A stretch of DNA of 64,000 nucleotides from Paenibacillus mendelii (GTDB lineage: Bacteria > Bacillota > Bacilli > Paenibacillales > Paenibacillaceae), in NCBI RefSeq assembly GCF_024498075.1, contig NZ_JANHOF010000014.1, forward strand, positions 122,636 through 186,635, in the 5' to 3' direction. This document shows, in pieces, positions 24,398-33,445 of this stretch; position 1 is the first letter of the stretch, and the number at the start of each line of letters is the position of its first letter. The translations under genes and the position numbers were made by a program. The notes under the pieces were generated by a model, which was not told the origin of the DNA, made no database searches, and saw only the letters and a program-made list of their open reading frames with translations.

Positions 24398-27300
24398 TTA
24401 CCCGTTCATAAGTCCCGCATACCGCAGCAGACGTCCAAGAATAACCGCCGCCTGAGCCCGCGAGGCATTCGCCTCCGGCATGAAGGCCGTCTGCGAGCTG
24501 CCGGACATGATTCCGGCTTTAACATCCGCGATTATCGCATTGCGTTCTTCCGGAGAGACCGCCCGCAGGTCGGTAAACTTATCGATTATTGACCGGTCGA
24601 TGTTGGTGATCGGGATCTTCTGTCCGGCTGCCTGCACCGCCCGATAAGCCATGACCGCCATCTGCGCCCGGGTGATGGGCCGATTCGGCTTGAACCGATC
24701 CGCTGGATCGATGATCCCGCTCTCGTATGCGATCAGAACGGAGGTATGGAACCAGCTCTTCGCAGATACGTCAAGATAAGGCAGCTCCTTGGCGGATCCG
24801 GAGTCGGTCAATCCGAGTGCACGCGTAAGCATCGTCACGAACTCTGCTTTCGTAATCGGTTTATTCGGCTCGAATGCCGTTGCCGAAACGCCGCTTACAA
24901 TAAGCTTGGACGCAAGCTTCTGCACATCGGCTGCGGCCCAGTGCGACGCCATATCGGTAAATACCCTGTTGGTCTTTACGGCCATGTAAGTGCCATTCGT
25001 CATATGCATAATGGAAGCTGACGTCTGATTGCCCTCTGTCTGCAGTAAAGCCGGAACATAGGCCAGCCGCTTCGACGACGGATCGTACCAGACGACCGTG
25101 GTGTCTTTCACGGTAACCTGCTTTCCAATATAGAGCTGACGGTGAATGTATTGATTGAAGGATTGAAGAGGGAACGTCCTCCCCGAAGCTTCAACCATAG
25201 CTTTATAGGAAACCGGGGCACCGAGAACCTCCAGCCCGCCGGACTGCGCCGCGGTGGTCATCTCCTGTGCAAGTGCGGCTCCAGCTTGACGGATCACAAT
25301 ACCTACGTAGATGTCAGCAGACGGAACCTTCAATTGATCGGCCAATGCTGCTGCATCCACAACATCTGCAGGGAATGTATACGCACCTAGCGGCGTTGCG
25401 ACCATGAATTGGACAGCACCCGCGATCTCTGCAGCAGATTGGAAAGAAACCGCCGGTATACGCACTTTATATGCCGCGGATCCATTCCCGCTAACTGCAG
25501 CGGCCGAGAAGCCCACCGTCAGCTTCTCCTTCCCGTTTCCTTCCTGCAGCGCGTTCGCTATTCGGCTGTTGTCCAAGGTGTACACGACAAGGGACTCCCC
25601 TTGCGGTGTGGTCTCCGTTGTTTGTAGAGCATCGCCGGCAGCAAGCATAATGTCAGGCGCATCCCAAACATCCAAGTTTCGTTCTGCCTGCCCGTTCGCA
25701 GCATTCGTTCCGGATTCAGAAGAAGAATCTTGAGCCATGGCTACGGAGCGGCTTGAGAAAGCAGCTGCTGTATAGCCTTCCTCGTCCTGCAGCTTATCCG
25801 TGCCCGGCGTGTAAGACACCCTTACGTTAGGTGAAGAACCTAGACTCTTGTCAAGCGTTAGCTCGACCGTATAGCCATCCACATTCACCTCGGTTACGTT
25901 ACGGGTGCTTCCGTTAGCCGTCACCGCGAAGTCCCCCGTTTCCGGCACTACAGACTCATCCAGCGTCTTGGAGAACGTAAGGGTGATGATCCGGTCATGG
26001 CCTTGCGCACTGGTTACCGTAATCGGTGTAACCGACCATTTGACCGTATAGTTGCTTACTGCGGCAGCTTGGTTGCCAGCCTTATCCTTAATCGAATTGG
26101 TGTAGCCTGGTGAATACGATAAAGTCACACTCTGCCCGTTCTTAATGGAGCTTTGGAGGGTTAGTGTGACGGTCGTGCCGCTTATCGTCACTCTACTCAC
26201 CGGAATTGTTGTCTCTCCGGACTTCACCGTAAACTGAGAGGCATAAGGAATGGATCCACTATTCAATGTTTCGTTATACGTTAATATAATCGTCGGATTG
26301 CTGCTGCTGACCGATCCGGCACTAGCTGAGGTCATGATGGGCGCCATAATGTCCGATCCGTTTCTGACCTGTTGGCTGTACAGGCTTGCAGCCAAATTGC
26401 CGCTCATATCCTGCAGCCCCTTGCCATCGTAAGGCGGTGAGTAACTGATGGATATGGATTCACTATCGCCTAACGGGTTATTGACGATCAGCATGACCAT
26501 GGTCCCGCTGACGGAAACGTTCGTCACTGAACGGTACCCGCTGCCGTAGATTGAGAAGCTGCTGGCGGGAGGAACATAGGCTGAGTCGAGCGCTTTGCTG
26601 TACACCAGCGTAATGACCGTTCCTGTCATTGAAACTGATACCAGCGTCGGAACGGTTGCATCCGATTGATTCGTCACGGCCTGCAAGGATAATGCCGCGG
26701 CCTTGTTGCCGCTTAGGTCTTGAATCGGGTTAACGGCAGCAGGCGTATAACTAACCTTGACTACATCGTAAAGCGTGACAGCTGACGCCAGCGACAACGT
26801 AACAACCGTACCGCTTTGCGATACGCTCGAGACGGTGCGCGGATAGCCTCCGACCGTGACAACGAACTGCGAAGCCGTTGGCAGCGTATTGGAGCGCAGC
26901 GCTTCGCTGTAGGTTAGCTTTACGATCGTCTTGTTTACAATTGCCGAAGTAAGAACAGGAGGTGTCTGGTCAGTTTTACTGCCGACGAGCCAGTTCAGGA
27001 CGGAAGCAGCTGAATTGCCGCTTATATCTTTGATCGGCTTCGTACTCGGCTGAGTATAGGATAACGTGATGGAGCTGTTCCAATTGCCGCTTAATGTTAA
27101 CCGCACCTCATTCGCAGCAACTGCCACATTGGAAACCGCGATCGAGCTGCTCCCTCCTGATACACGAAAGCTGCCTGCCGATGGAACCGAAGCCGTATTG
27201 AGCGGCTCATCATACGTTAGAATCAACGTCTTGCCTTCCAACAGCACACTGATCAGATGGGGAGCCGTCAGGTCATTCCCGCTGTACACAGGCTGCAGCA

Positions 27301-28600
27301 CCAATCCTGAGGCCAGATTGCCGCTGCTGTCTTGAATCCCGTTTATTGCAGGTACGGTATAAGAGATTTCGATGGAACTGCTGCCGATCGGGGGACCGCT
27401 TTCCAGTTGGACGGAGACCGTCTGACCGGCTATTGTGACCGCCGACACCGCTTTGGACTGCCCTTCTACAAACACAGAGAAGCTGTTTACGCCTGGAACG
27501 GATGAAGCCAGAAGAGGTTCGTTGTAAACGAGCTGTACATAAGCTCCGTTCATACGCGCCTCCGTTAACTGAGGCGGGCCGCTATCCGTCCGGTTCATCA
27601 CGTTTATACCCGTGATCGCCGCAATCGGGACGCCGGTTACACCAAGCAGTGCATTAACAGCCGGTGCCGTATAACCAAGCTTAACCGATTGGTTGTTCGA
27701 AACCGGACTGTATAGCGACAAGGTTAGCACGGGACCGTTAAGCGCCACGCTTGATAGCGCAATGGGAGACGAATCAGCCGTGACGGTAAAGCTCCCGGCA
27801 GGCGGAACAGATGCGGTGTTCAAATTTTGATTAAAGGTTACCTGAAGCTGCGTTCCGTTCACGCTTGCGGATACGACCTCAGGCGCAGCGGCTTGTACGG
27901 GGTTCGAAACCAGCGATTCATAAATATTAGCAGCATCATTCCCGGCAAGATCACGAATGGGCGGCGTGCCATGCAAATAAGTCAGCTGCACGGTTTGACC
28001 TGCGCCTATCTGCTCGGCTACAGTCAGCCTTAGTCCTGCTCCGTTAATGGAAGTGGATACGATGGCTCTCGCAATCCCGTTCACCTTCAAGACGAAGCTC
28101 TCGGGGGATGGAACGGAGGCTGCGTCCAGCAGCTCGTTATATTGCAGCGTGACATTCATGCCATCGGATACGGCGTTCATTAATAAGGGCGGGGTGTTAT
28201 CGGGTCGTAAAATCGTATAATCGACTAAGCTTGAGGCCGTATTCCCGGACGTATCGCGAATGGAAGGCTGGCCCGGCAGATAGGTAAGCACGACCGGCTG
28301 CGCTGGCAGCGGTGGCGTTAGCAGCGTAATGAATACGCTGCTGCCTGATAGCTGGATTCCCGTGATCGGAACAGCCTCTTGATTCACCTTCACATACATC
28401 GTATTCACATCGGGAACACTGCTTACATCTAATGGTTCGTCATACGTCAGCCGAATGACAGCCCCTGTAATCTCTGAGCTTTGAAGTGAGGGCTTCTGGT
28501 CATCGAGCGCATAAACCGTGCTCTGAAGGATCAAGCTTAGCGCGAACAGCATGATTGTCGCCCGTATTGAAAACGCTGTCAATATACGTCGCAGCGGCAA
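24398..28600 (-). CDS. S-layer-anchored surface protein with nine SwmB-like repeats and three SLH domains
   Basis: A secreted protein of about 1,400 residues. The start is the TTG at 28598-28600, eight bases after AAGGAGG; it gives a clean signal peptide (LPLRRILTAFSIRATIMLFALSLILQ...VYA). An ATG at 28636 would put the ribosome site inside the gene. Nine repeats of 95-105 residues follow, each with a pattern of V-x-LTY-x-E-x-L, SVPSA-x-x-F-x-V, LSYT-P and D-x-x-GN-x-A, the SwmB (adhesin-like beta-sandwich) signature. Next is a ~190-residue region without a known domain, then three SLH domains (FTDMASHWAAADVQKLA, YLDVSAKSWFHTSVLIA, FTDLRAVSPEERNAII) that bind pyruvylated wall polymers. It is likely an adhesin or S-layer component. 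Confidence 0.88.
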   Translation of the reverse strand: MPLRRILTAFSIRATIMLFALSLILQSTVYALDDQKPSLQSSEITGAVIRLTYDEPLDVSSVPDVNTMYVKVNQEAVPITGIQLSGSSVFITLLTPPLPAQPVVLTYLPGQPSIRDTSGNTASSLVDYTILRPDNTPPLLMNAVSDGMNVTLQYNELLDAASVPSPESFVLKVNGIARAIVSTSINGAGLRLTVAEQIGAGQTVQLTYLHGTPPIRDLAGNDAANIYESLVSNPVQAAAPEVVSASVNGTQLQVTFNQNLNTASVPPAGSFTVTADSSPIALSSVALNGPVLTLSLYSPVSNNQSVKLGYTAPAVNALLGVTGVPIAAITGINVMNRTDSGPPQLTEARMNGAYVQLVYNEPLLASSVPGVNSFSVFVEGQSKAVSAVTIAGQTVSVQLESGPPIGSSSIEISYTVPAINGIQDSSGNLASGLVLQPVYSGNDLTAPHLISVLLEGKTLILTYDEPLNTASVPSAGSFRVSGGSSSIAVSNVAVAANEVRLTLSGNWNSSITLSYTQPSTKPIKDISGNSAASVLNWLVGSKTDQTPPVLTSAIVNKTIVKLTYSEALRSNTLPTASQFVVTVGGYPRTVSSVSQSGTVVTLSLASAVTLYDVVKVSYTPAAVNPIQDLSGNKAAALSLQAVTNQSDATVPTLVSVSMTGTVITLVYSKALDSAYVPPASSFSIYGSGYRSVTNVSVSGTMVMLIVNNPLGDSESISISYSPPYDGKGLQDMSGNLAASLYSQQVRNGSDIMAPIMTSASAGSVSSSNPTIILTYNETLNSGSIPYASQFTVKSGETTIPVSRVTISGTTVTLTLQSSIKNGQSVTLSYSPGYTNSIKDKAGNQAAAVSNYTVKWSVTPITVTSAQGHDRIITLTFSKTLDESVVPETGDFAVTANGSTRNVTEVNVDGYTVELTLDKSLGSSPNVRVSYTPGTDKLQDEEGYTAAAFSSRSVAMAQDSSSESGTNAANGQAERNLDVWDAPDIMLAAGDALQTTETTPQGESLVVYTLDNSRIANALQEGNGKEKLTVGFSAAAVSGNGSAAYKVRIPAVSFQSAAEIAGAVQFMVATPLGAYTFPADVVDAAALADQLKVPSADIYVGIVIRQAGAALAQEMTTAAQSGGLEVLGAPVSYKAMVEASGRTFPLQSFNQYIHRQLYIGKQVTVKDTTVVWYDPSSKRLAYVPALLQTEGNQTSASIMHMTNGTYMAVKTNRVFTDMASHWAAADVQKLASKLIVSGVSATAFEPNKPITKAEFVTMLTRALGLTDSGSAKELPYLDVSAKSWFHTSVLIAYESGIIDPADRFKPNRPITRAQMAVMAYRAVQAAGQKIPITNIDRSIIDKFTDLRAVSPEERNAIIADVKAGIMSGSSQTAFMPEANASRAQAAVILGRLLRYAGLMNG

Positions 28601-28773
28601 GGTACAAGCCTCCTTTTTAGTGGTGTTTTTCATCAAACCAGTTGGAGAAGCAGTGCGGCATCCGGATTTCAGCCATTCCCTCCTTGCGGATCAATTGTCA
28701 ATGATTACCTTCAGTATAATCGATCGGACGTCCGCGAACCATATGACATTTTCGCACAAAAAAGAGCCTTGCA

Positions 28774-29241
28774 TTATACGTACGCATAGTACGCAAATGC
28801 AGCGGCTTGTCCATAATAGTGACCTGTATCATCGGTTAAATTAAAAACGACGGCTTCATGAATTCGAAACCGGGTGCCCGCGCTGGATATCCGAATTCCT
28901 TGATAAGTATCTATGTAGCCCTTCTCCGCTACCGCCTCCAGAAATTGCTGCCGCTCGGCTCGAATCATTGGCTCGGCCGTCAGTCGTGATGGCGTTCGGG
29001 TGAACGTATTCCAGTCCATCTCCCAGAGCTCAAGCGCAGCCCGGTTTCCATAATTCAGCACCGGATCGTTCTCCAAACCGTGTGACAGCACGACGATTGG
29101 CGATTCGAACAACGCGTCTGCCGACTTCTCTCCAGGTGCCACCGTTAGAAGCGGTTCGCCAAGCAGCCTCGCATAGCTATCCAGAATAAATTGGGCATGA
29201 CGTTCGCTGGCACCGGCTCCTTGCAAGGATTGAAGCTTCAT
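28774..29241 (-). CDS. MEKHLA-domain protein
   Basis: A 155-residue soluble protein that reads like a stand-alone PAS-related MEKHLA domain: HAQFILDSYARLLGEPLL at the start, VLSHGLENDPVLNYGNRAALELWEMDWNTFTRTPSRLTAEP in the middle, and RIHEAVVFNLTDDTGHYYGQAAAF near the end. The ATG at 29239-29241 lies ten bases after AGGAG. In plants MEKHLA is fused to HD-Zip regulators; single-domain bacterial versions are of unknown role, perhaps a small-molecule sensor (inference). Confidence 0.8.
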   Translation of the reverse strand: MKLQSLQGAGASERHAQFILDSYARLLGEPLLTVAPGEKSADALFESPIVVLSHGLENDPVLNYGNRAALELWEMDWNTFTRTPSRLTAEPMIRAERQQFLEAVAEKGYIDTYQGIRISSAGTRFRIHEAVVFNLTDDTGHYYGQAAAFAYYAYV

Positions 29242-29366
29242 GATGTCCATTCTCCTCTCTGCGATGCTCGAAACAGCACCCTGAAATTAACAATAGCATA
29301 TAAGAGCACTTGAAGTGTTCTATTCCCCGCATAAATTCTGCTCAGATTGACTGACCTGTACAATGA

Positions 29367-29395
29367 AAATCGGAGGCAGCATGCTGCCTCCGATT
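29367..29395 (-). terminator. terminator after the 70-residue gene
   Basis: A perfect palindrome with 14-base arms (AATCGGAGGCAGCA and its complement) is followed by TTTTC on the minus strand. Confidence 0.75.
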
Positions 29396-29413
29396 CTGGG
29401 ATTGGCTCTAGAA

Positions 29414-29626
29414 CTAAACGCCCATTTTCTTGCGCTGGTTGTTTACTTTCTTCGTGTTCTGGCTCTTCATCGTTTGCTGATTGCCGCCAGGTCCGAATTT
29501 TTGTTTGCTGCCGTTTGCCTGCTCCTGCTTCTTCTGAGCCAGCTTCTGTTTCACCGCATCGGCCAGTGAAATCTTCTTCTGCTCTTGCTTTTCTTCCCCT
29601 TCCGGGGTCACTTGTTCTTCTGTCAT
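29414..29626 (-). CDS. small hydrophilic protein, 70 residues, function unknown
   Basis: The product is acidic at the N-terminus (MTEEQVTPEGEEKQEQKK) and basic at the C-terminus (MKSQNTKKVNNQRKKMGV), with many Gln and Lys and no membrane segment. It is probably disordered. The ATG follows GAGGTG at a good distance and a strong terminator follows. I do not recognise the family. The composition suggests a nucleic-acid or ribosome-associated small protein, but that is a guess. Confidence 0.55.
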   Translation of the reverse strand: MTEEQVTPEGEEKQEQKKISLADAVKQKLAQKKQEQANGSKQKFGPGGNQQTMKSQNTKKVNNQRKKMGV

Positions 29627-29832
29627 GAGATCACCTCATTTGCATATTCTCTTCATATTGTATCGCTTTTTCGCAAGGCTTACCAGATGACATATGGACG
29701 GGTCACGCACGAGCCATGCGAAGGGGCGTCACTTGGCCGCAGCGTTCGAAATCCGCTGCGGATTAGGCAGCCGTAAGCAAATGACATGCATCACGACTAC
29801 CTTTATTAATACCACCAGCCATGAGATGGAAA
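29627..29832. other. non-coding spacer
   Basis: About 200 bases between the small protein gene and the hairpin at 29833. The start region of the 70-residue gene presumably carries its promoter here. I see no convincing gene or RNA. Confidence 0.4.
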
Positions 29833-29866
29833 ACAAAAAAACCACGGGCGCATCCGCCCGTGGTTG
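29833..29866 (-). terminator. intrinsic terminator following the 32-residue open frame
   Basis: AACCACGGGCG and CGCCCGTGGTT pair around a four-base loop, followed by a run of seven T on the minus strand. Confidence 0.85.
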
Positions 29867-29919
29867 TAAGATTTGAGTCCGCTTATGCTGATCTGCTCGA
29901 AAAAAGCATCTCAGCAAGT

Positions 29920-30018
29920 TTACGAAAACAAAATCAATTCACCATCATGAGGCCGTCGATGCCGATCTACGAGCATGTGCGACAAAACAACTCGGGTCGT
30001 CATAGCATTGTATTTCAC
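29920..30018 (-). CDS. possible 32-residue peptide gene
   Basis: A GTG start at 30016-30018 lies nine bases after a perfect AGGAGG and opens a frame of 32 codons ending at TAA (29920-29922). The peptide begins MKYNAMTTRVVLSHMLVD, then RHRRPHDGELILFS, so it has a basic centre and a short hydrophobic end. A terminator follows about 55 bases on. An ATG two codons earlier is too close to the ribosome site. It lies about 100 bases after the MFS gene. It is too short for confident prediction; the signals around it are its main support. Confidence 0.4.
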   Translation of the reverse strand: MKYNAMTTRVVLSHMLVDRHRRPHDGELILFS

Positions 30019-30119
30019 GGTCATCAGCCTCCTAGCCAGTATATTAATGCCATAATCATAGTGGAGACGCCATCATTTGTCAACCTAAACAATCCCGCTT
30101 ATCTATTCTTTGGATCCGG

Positions 30120-31586
30120 CTATTTCGTCATGAGGGGCTCAAGAAACGCCTCGCTAACGGGCTTATGCTCTCTCCGAAGCATAAAGGTAAAGGGAATGGC
30201 CACGATGACGAGCACAATGCCGATAATGAACACTTCCTGGATCGATTTGGAGAGCGCCAAGTCCGCTGCTTGAGGAGCTTGCGCATTCCCATCTTTCATA
30301 TGCGTAAGCGTCCGGGCTGTCAGGATGCTGCTGAAAATACTAACCGACAGCGCCGCCGTCCCCTGCCGGATCCAGTTGGTTACGGATGAAGCATGACCCG
30401 AGAACGAGCTTGGGATCGCGGTCATCCCCGCATTCGTAACCGGCATATTGCAAAATGCGATCCCAATATAACGGATAGCCAGCCACATGGTGATGAAGAA
30501 CATTCCGGTGAGCAAGCCCATGCGGCTTAGCTCCCAAGTGGCAAAGCCCATAATGACGATGCCGATCAGAATAAACCGGAACGGCCCAACCTTATCGTAA
30601 TATTTGCCCACTATGAATGAGAACAAAGCCAATAGCAGCGACCCCGGGAGCATGATGAGCCCCGTATGCAGAGTGGAGGAATGTTGAATTTTTTGCATGT
30701 AGATCGGCACTAGAAACGTACCTGCATACAACGATATCGTAATCACGCAATTGATGATCAAGCTATAGGTAAATCGGGGTACCTTCAACACATGTAGATT
30801 CAACAACGGATTGCTGACGTGTAAGGTGCGTTTAATGAAGTACGTCAATATGATGATTCCTACGAGCAAGAGGCAGATCGTTTTCCAAGAGAACCAGCCC
30901 CAATTATGACCCTCGCTGAAGGTGAACAATAGCGAGCTTGTGCCTAAGATGACAGCAATGAACCCTAGCACATCAAGCTTGATTCCGCGGCTCAACCGAT
31001 AGTAAGGAATGAAACGCTGTGCCATCGTAACGGCAATAATCCCGACCGGCAAATTCATGATGAACAACGATTTCCAACCGAAATATTCGGTCAGCCAGCC
31101 GCCAAGCGTTGGGCCGAATGCGGGTGCCAGCATAGCCGAAACGCTCCACAGGCCAATGGCTAGCGCTTGCTTCTCTTTACGGATGACTTGATAAATAATG
31201 GTCATTGTCGTAGGCATAATAATGCCGCTGAATAAGCCCTGCAAGATCCGGAACACAATCAGAGATTGCATATTCCAAGCCAAGGTGCACAGCGCCGATG
31301 TCGCAGTAAACCCTAATAAGGCATATACATATAACCTTTTGTAACTGAGCTTATCGCCCATGAATCCGATTATCGGCGCAATGATACCCGTGGCCAGCAT
31401 GAAACCCGACATCATCCACTGCACGGTGTTCAGCTCTGCATGAAAGTCCGCCATAAATACCGGCAGCGCCACATTGATCGTCGTCGTGCTTAGAACAGCC
31501 ATAAAATTGCCGAAGAATACGGCTATAATGATGGTCCAGAACAACTTAGACCCTATAAGCGCCTCAGCCTGATCTTTCGTATCCAA
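30120..31586 (-). CDS. MFS drug transporter, DHA2 (EmrB/QacA) type with 14 helices
   Basis: A 488-residue proton-coupled efflux pump. Motif A (GFMGDKLSYKRLYVYAL) follows helix 2 and motif C-like GWLTEYFGWKSLFIMNLPVG is characteristic of the EmrB/QacA subfamily; D1-type LPVFMADF lies in helix 1. About 14 hydrophobic segments can be counted. The start is the TTG at 31584-31586, seven bases after GGAGGG; a TTG at 31601 lies inside that site. The MerR-type regulator gene is directly upstream on the same strand, so the pump is probably induced by its own substrates. Confidence 0.9.
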   Translation of the reverse strand: MDTKDQAEALIGSKLFWTIIIAVFFGNFMAVLSTTTINVALPVFMADFHAELNTVQWMMSGFMLATGIIAPIIGFMGDKLSYKRLYVYALLGFTATSALCTLAWNMQSLIVFRILQGLFSGIIMPTTMTIIYQVIRKEKQALAIGLWSVSAMLAPAFGPTLGGWLTEYFGWKSLFIMNLPVGIIAVTMAQRFIPYYRLSRGIKLDVLGFIAVILGTSSLLFTFSEGHNWGWFSWKTICLLLVGIIILTYFIKRTLHVSNPLLNLHVLKVPRFTYSLIINCVITISLYAGTFLVPIYMQKIQHSSTLHTGLIMLPGSLLLALFSFIVGKYYDKVGPFRFILIGIVIMGFATWELSRMGLLTGMFFITMWLAIRYIGIAFCNMPVTNAGMTAIPSSFSGHASSVTNWIRQGTAALSVSIFSSILTARTLTHMKDGNAQAPQAADLALSKSIQEVFIIGIVLVIVAIPFTFMLRREHKPVSEAFLEPLMTK

Positions 31587-31628
31587 TCCAATTCCCTCCA
31601 ACCTTACACCGATGTTTATGAGCTGGGT

Positions 31629-32057
31629 TCATTCCGTCTTAAGCTTGTGAATGGCTTCTTGAACGCGTCCAGATAAGGAGAGGAGCTCTTCCTTAAAGGT
31701 TTCCATTCTCTTCATTTTCGATTCGATCATCTCGATCTCTTTGCTGAACACCTCACCGATCTCGGTGAGGTTCTGCAGCCGCTCAGCCTGATCTTCCGAG
31801 GATCTCACCGAATGACGGTAGTGGTCGATGGTTTCATTCATCTGGACAAACTGCTGAAGCTCGACCAGCGAGAACCCAAGCACCTCTTTGGCCAATACGA
31901 TCTTATTCAATCTTTCGATGTCTTCCTCCGTGTATATGCGCATGCCGCCCTCTGTCCGGTCCAGTGTCTCGATTAAACCTAACTCTTCGTAATACCGGAT
32001 TGTGCGTTTGGTTAGCCCTGTTTTCGCAGCTGCTTCTTCGATCTTGTAGGTTGCCAT
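31629..32057 (-). CDS. MerR-family transcriptional regulator
   Basis: A 142-residue MerR regulator. The winged helix-turn-helix reads YKIEEAAAKTGLTKRTIRYYEELGLI, then RIYTEEDIERLNKIVLAKEVLGFSLVELQQFV, and a coiled-coil dimerisation helix occupies residues 75-140. There is no large ligand domain, so effector binding must use the short C-terminus or another protein. It begins the operon with the MFS pump. A promoter overlapping an 18-base palindrome lies just upstream. Confidence 0.92.
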   Translation of the reverse strand: MATYKIEEAAAKTGLTKRTIRYYEELGLIETLDRTEGGMRIYTEEDIERLNKIVLAKEVLGFSLVELQQFVQMNETIDHYRHSVRSSEDQAERLQNLTEIGEVFSKEIEMIESKMKRMETFKEELLSLSGRVQEAIHKLKTE

Positions 32058-32092
32058 CGCAATACCCCATCTCCCAATTTCTTGTAGGTACT

Positions 32093-32128
32093 AGCATAAT
32101 CCTCTTTTACGTTAACGTCAACGTTAAC
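32093..32128 (-). promoter_or_regulatory. promoter and palindromic operator of the merR-MFS operon
   Basis: On the minus strand TTGACG (32116-32121) is 17 bases from TATGCT (32093-32098). The -35 box sits inside the inverted repeat GTTAACGT-CA-ACGTTAAC (32111-32128), whose eight-base arms are perfect. This is the kind of site bound by MerR-type regulators, suggesting autoregulation. Confidence 0.7.
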
Positions 32129-32198
32129 TTTTGCTTACCCCTATGGTGTTCTGATTCCGTCCTCTCCATTCCAAGCCTCCCGAGCGCGTAATGAATAA

Positions 32199-32236
32199 TA
32201 AAAAAGGCGGTCCCTGCGCTTATGCGCAGATCCGCC
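32199..32236 (-). terminator. terminator after the nucleotidyltransferase gene
   Basis: The minus strand shows GGCGGATCTGCGC paired with GCGCAGGGACCGCC, followed by TTTTTT. Confidence 0.85.
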
Positions 32237-32274
32237 TCCAGCCATAAAACTTCTTACATCGTTCACGTTCACGT

Positions 32275-33057
32275 TCAAGCCCAAGCCTCATGCAGTACCG
32301 ATCGGAACAACTCGTCGAGACGTCCGTCCATATCGCCTTCGCTGCGTGGCAATGCACCTGCAATTTGTTCATACTCGGCGAGCTTACTCTCCACAAACTC
32401 GTTGATGACGCCAATGCGTTGCCCCAGGTCGAGCTCGACTCCGGCACGCTTGCGGACCAGCAAATCGTCGATCGCCAAGACCAGCTCATTGCGCTCAGGG
32501 AGCATCTCCACGACCAGCGTCTCGAATGCGATCGGAGGCATCGTGCCTCTCTCCAAGATCCAGGCACAGGCCAGGATCGGCCTCAGCACGTAGAAATACT
32601 TCTTGAGCTTCACGAGGTCGCCCTGCAGATACTCCCGGTAATTGCCTCTAGCCATATGCAAATAATGATGCATGCATGATTGGGGTGAGAAGGTTGCCGT
32701 AGTCAACGCCCTAATCCGATCAGCTGCAGAATAGGTCTCCGAGTAACAAATCGGCGATTGCAGCCACTCCAGCAGTGGCGGGTTTGACTTGCGGAACAGG
32801 TTCAACGCCTTCTTCAAATCCCAGCCGTTCATGTCCAGCATGTCGTTGATCGGCCGTTCAATGACATCACGACGTTCGAAGATCGATAAGTACCATTCAG
32901 CCGGCCGAATGTAGAGAAACCGGACATCGTAATCGCTATCCTGGGAAGGGAAGCCCCAGGCCCGACTGCCGGACTCGCACGCATATAGAATACGAACATT
33001 CTCCTGCGCTTCGATCAGAGCCAGCTCCTGCCTTATTTTTGTCTGGATATCTGCCAT
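32275..33057 (-). CDS. nucleotidyltransferase superfamily protein (RlaP/YcgL type)
   Basis: A 260-residue protein of the RNA-repair-associated RlaP family. The nucleotidyltransferase signature is ESGSRAWGFPSQDSDYDVRF near residue 28 (GS followed by DxD), with the family-typical YIRPAEWYLSI, LLEWLQSPI and HMARGNYREYL. RlaP proteins are predicted polymerase-beta-fold enzymes sometimes found next to RNA ligases; no ligase is nearby. The reaction is unknown. It has a GGGAGGGGGG ribosome site and a terminator, so it is probably monocistronic. Confidence 0.85.
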   Translation of the reverse strand: MADIQTKIRQELALIEAQENVRILYACESGSRAWGFPSQDSDYDVRFLYIRPAEWYLSIFERRDVIERPINDMLDMNGWDLKKALNLFRKSNPPLLEWLQSPICYSETYSAADRIRALTTATFSPQSCMHHYLHMARGNYREYLQGDLVKLKKYFYVLRPILACAWILERGTMPPIAFETLVVEMLPERNELVLAIDDLLVRKRAGVELDLGQRIGVINEFVESKLAEYEQIAGALPRSEGDMDGRLDELFRSVLHEAWA

Positions 33058-33131
33058 TTAGCATTCCCCCCTCCCTAAAAAAATCCGCAGCCCGGTATGC
33101 CCCTTACGCATGATGACACCCGCTTGCCTAT

Positions 33132-33305
33132 CTATTCCCGAAGCGCATCCTTCAGCTTCGTCGCCATCCGATCCTGCGACTGGCCGCGAAGAACGCCTCG
33201 AAGCTTGATGACATCCTGCTTAAGCCGCTCATTCTCCGCTCTCAAGCCTGCGATCTCCAGCTTAGCCAGCCGTAGCTCCTCCATGAGCTCTTCGCCTACT
33301 TCCAT
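33132..33305 (-). CDS. small coiled-coil protein, 57 residues
   Basis: The ATG at 33303-33305 follows GGCGG by nine bases. The product is one long amphipathic helix (EELRLAKLEIAGLRAENERLKQDVIKLRGVLRG), with leucines in heptad spacing and a basic end. It has neither membrane segment nor signal. It probably dimerises with itself or a partner. I do not recognise the family. Confidence 0.55.
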   Translation of the reverse strand: MEVGEELMEELRLAKLEIAGLRAENERLKQDVIKLRGVLRGQSQDRMATKLKDALRE

Positions 33306-33445
33306 TGCAAGCAACCGCCTTTCTCCTCTATCCGTCCTTCTTGTTGTAAGCTTCATTGTAGCTTGAATGGAGCAAGACGACAACTGTGAGCGTTAGGCCT
33401 GCATACGTGCTTCCTTTATTCAAAGGTTTACAAGCGGGAAGCTGC

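Noticed and set aside
24398..28600. Regularly spaced repeats that might suggest a CRISPR array
   Set aside because: The periodicity is about 300 bases, in frame and protein-level (SwmB repeats); the DNA repeats are diverged and there are no cas genes.
29729..29917. A 62-codon hydrophobic frame on the minus strand
   Set aside because: It runs through the terminator hairpin at 29833-29866 and has no ribosome site.
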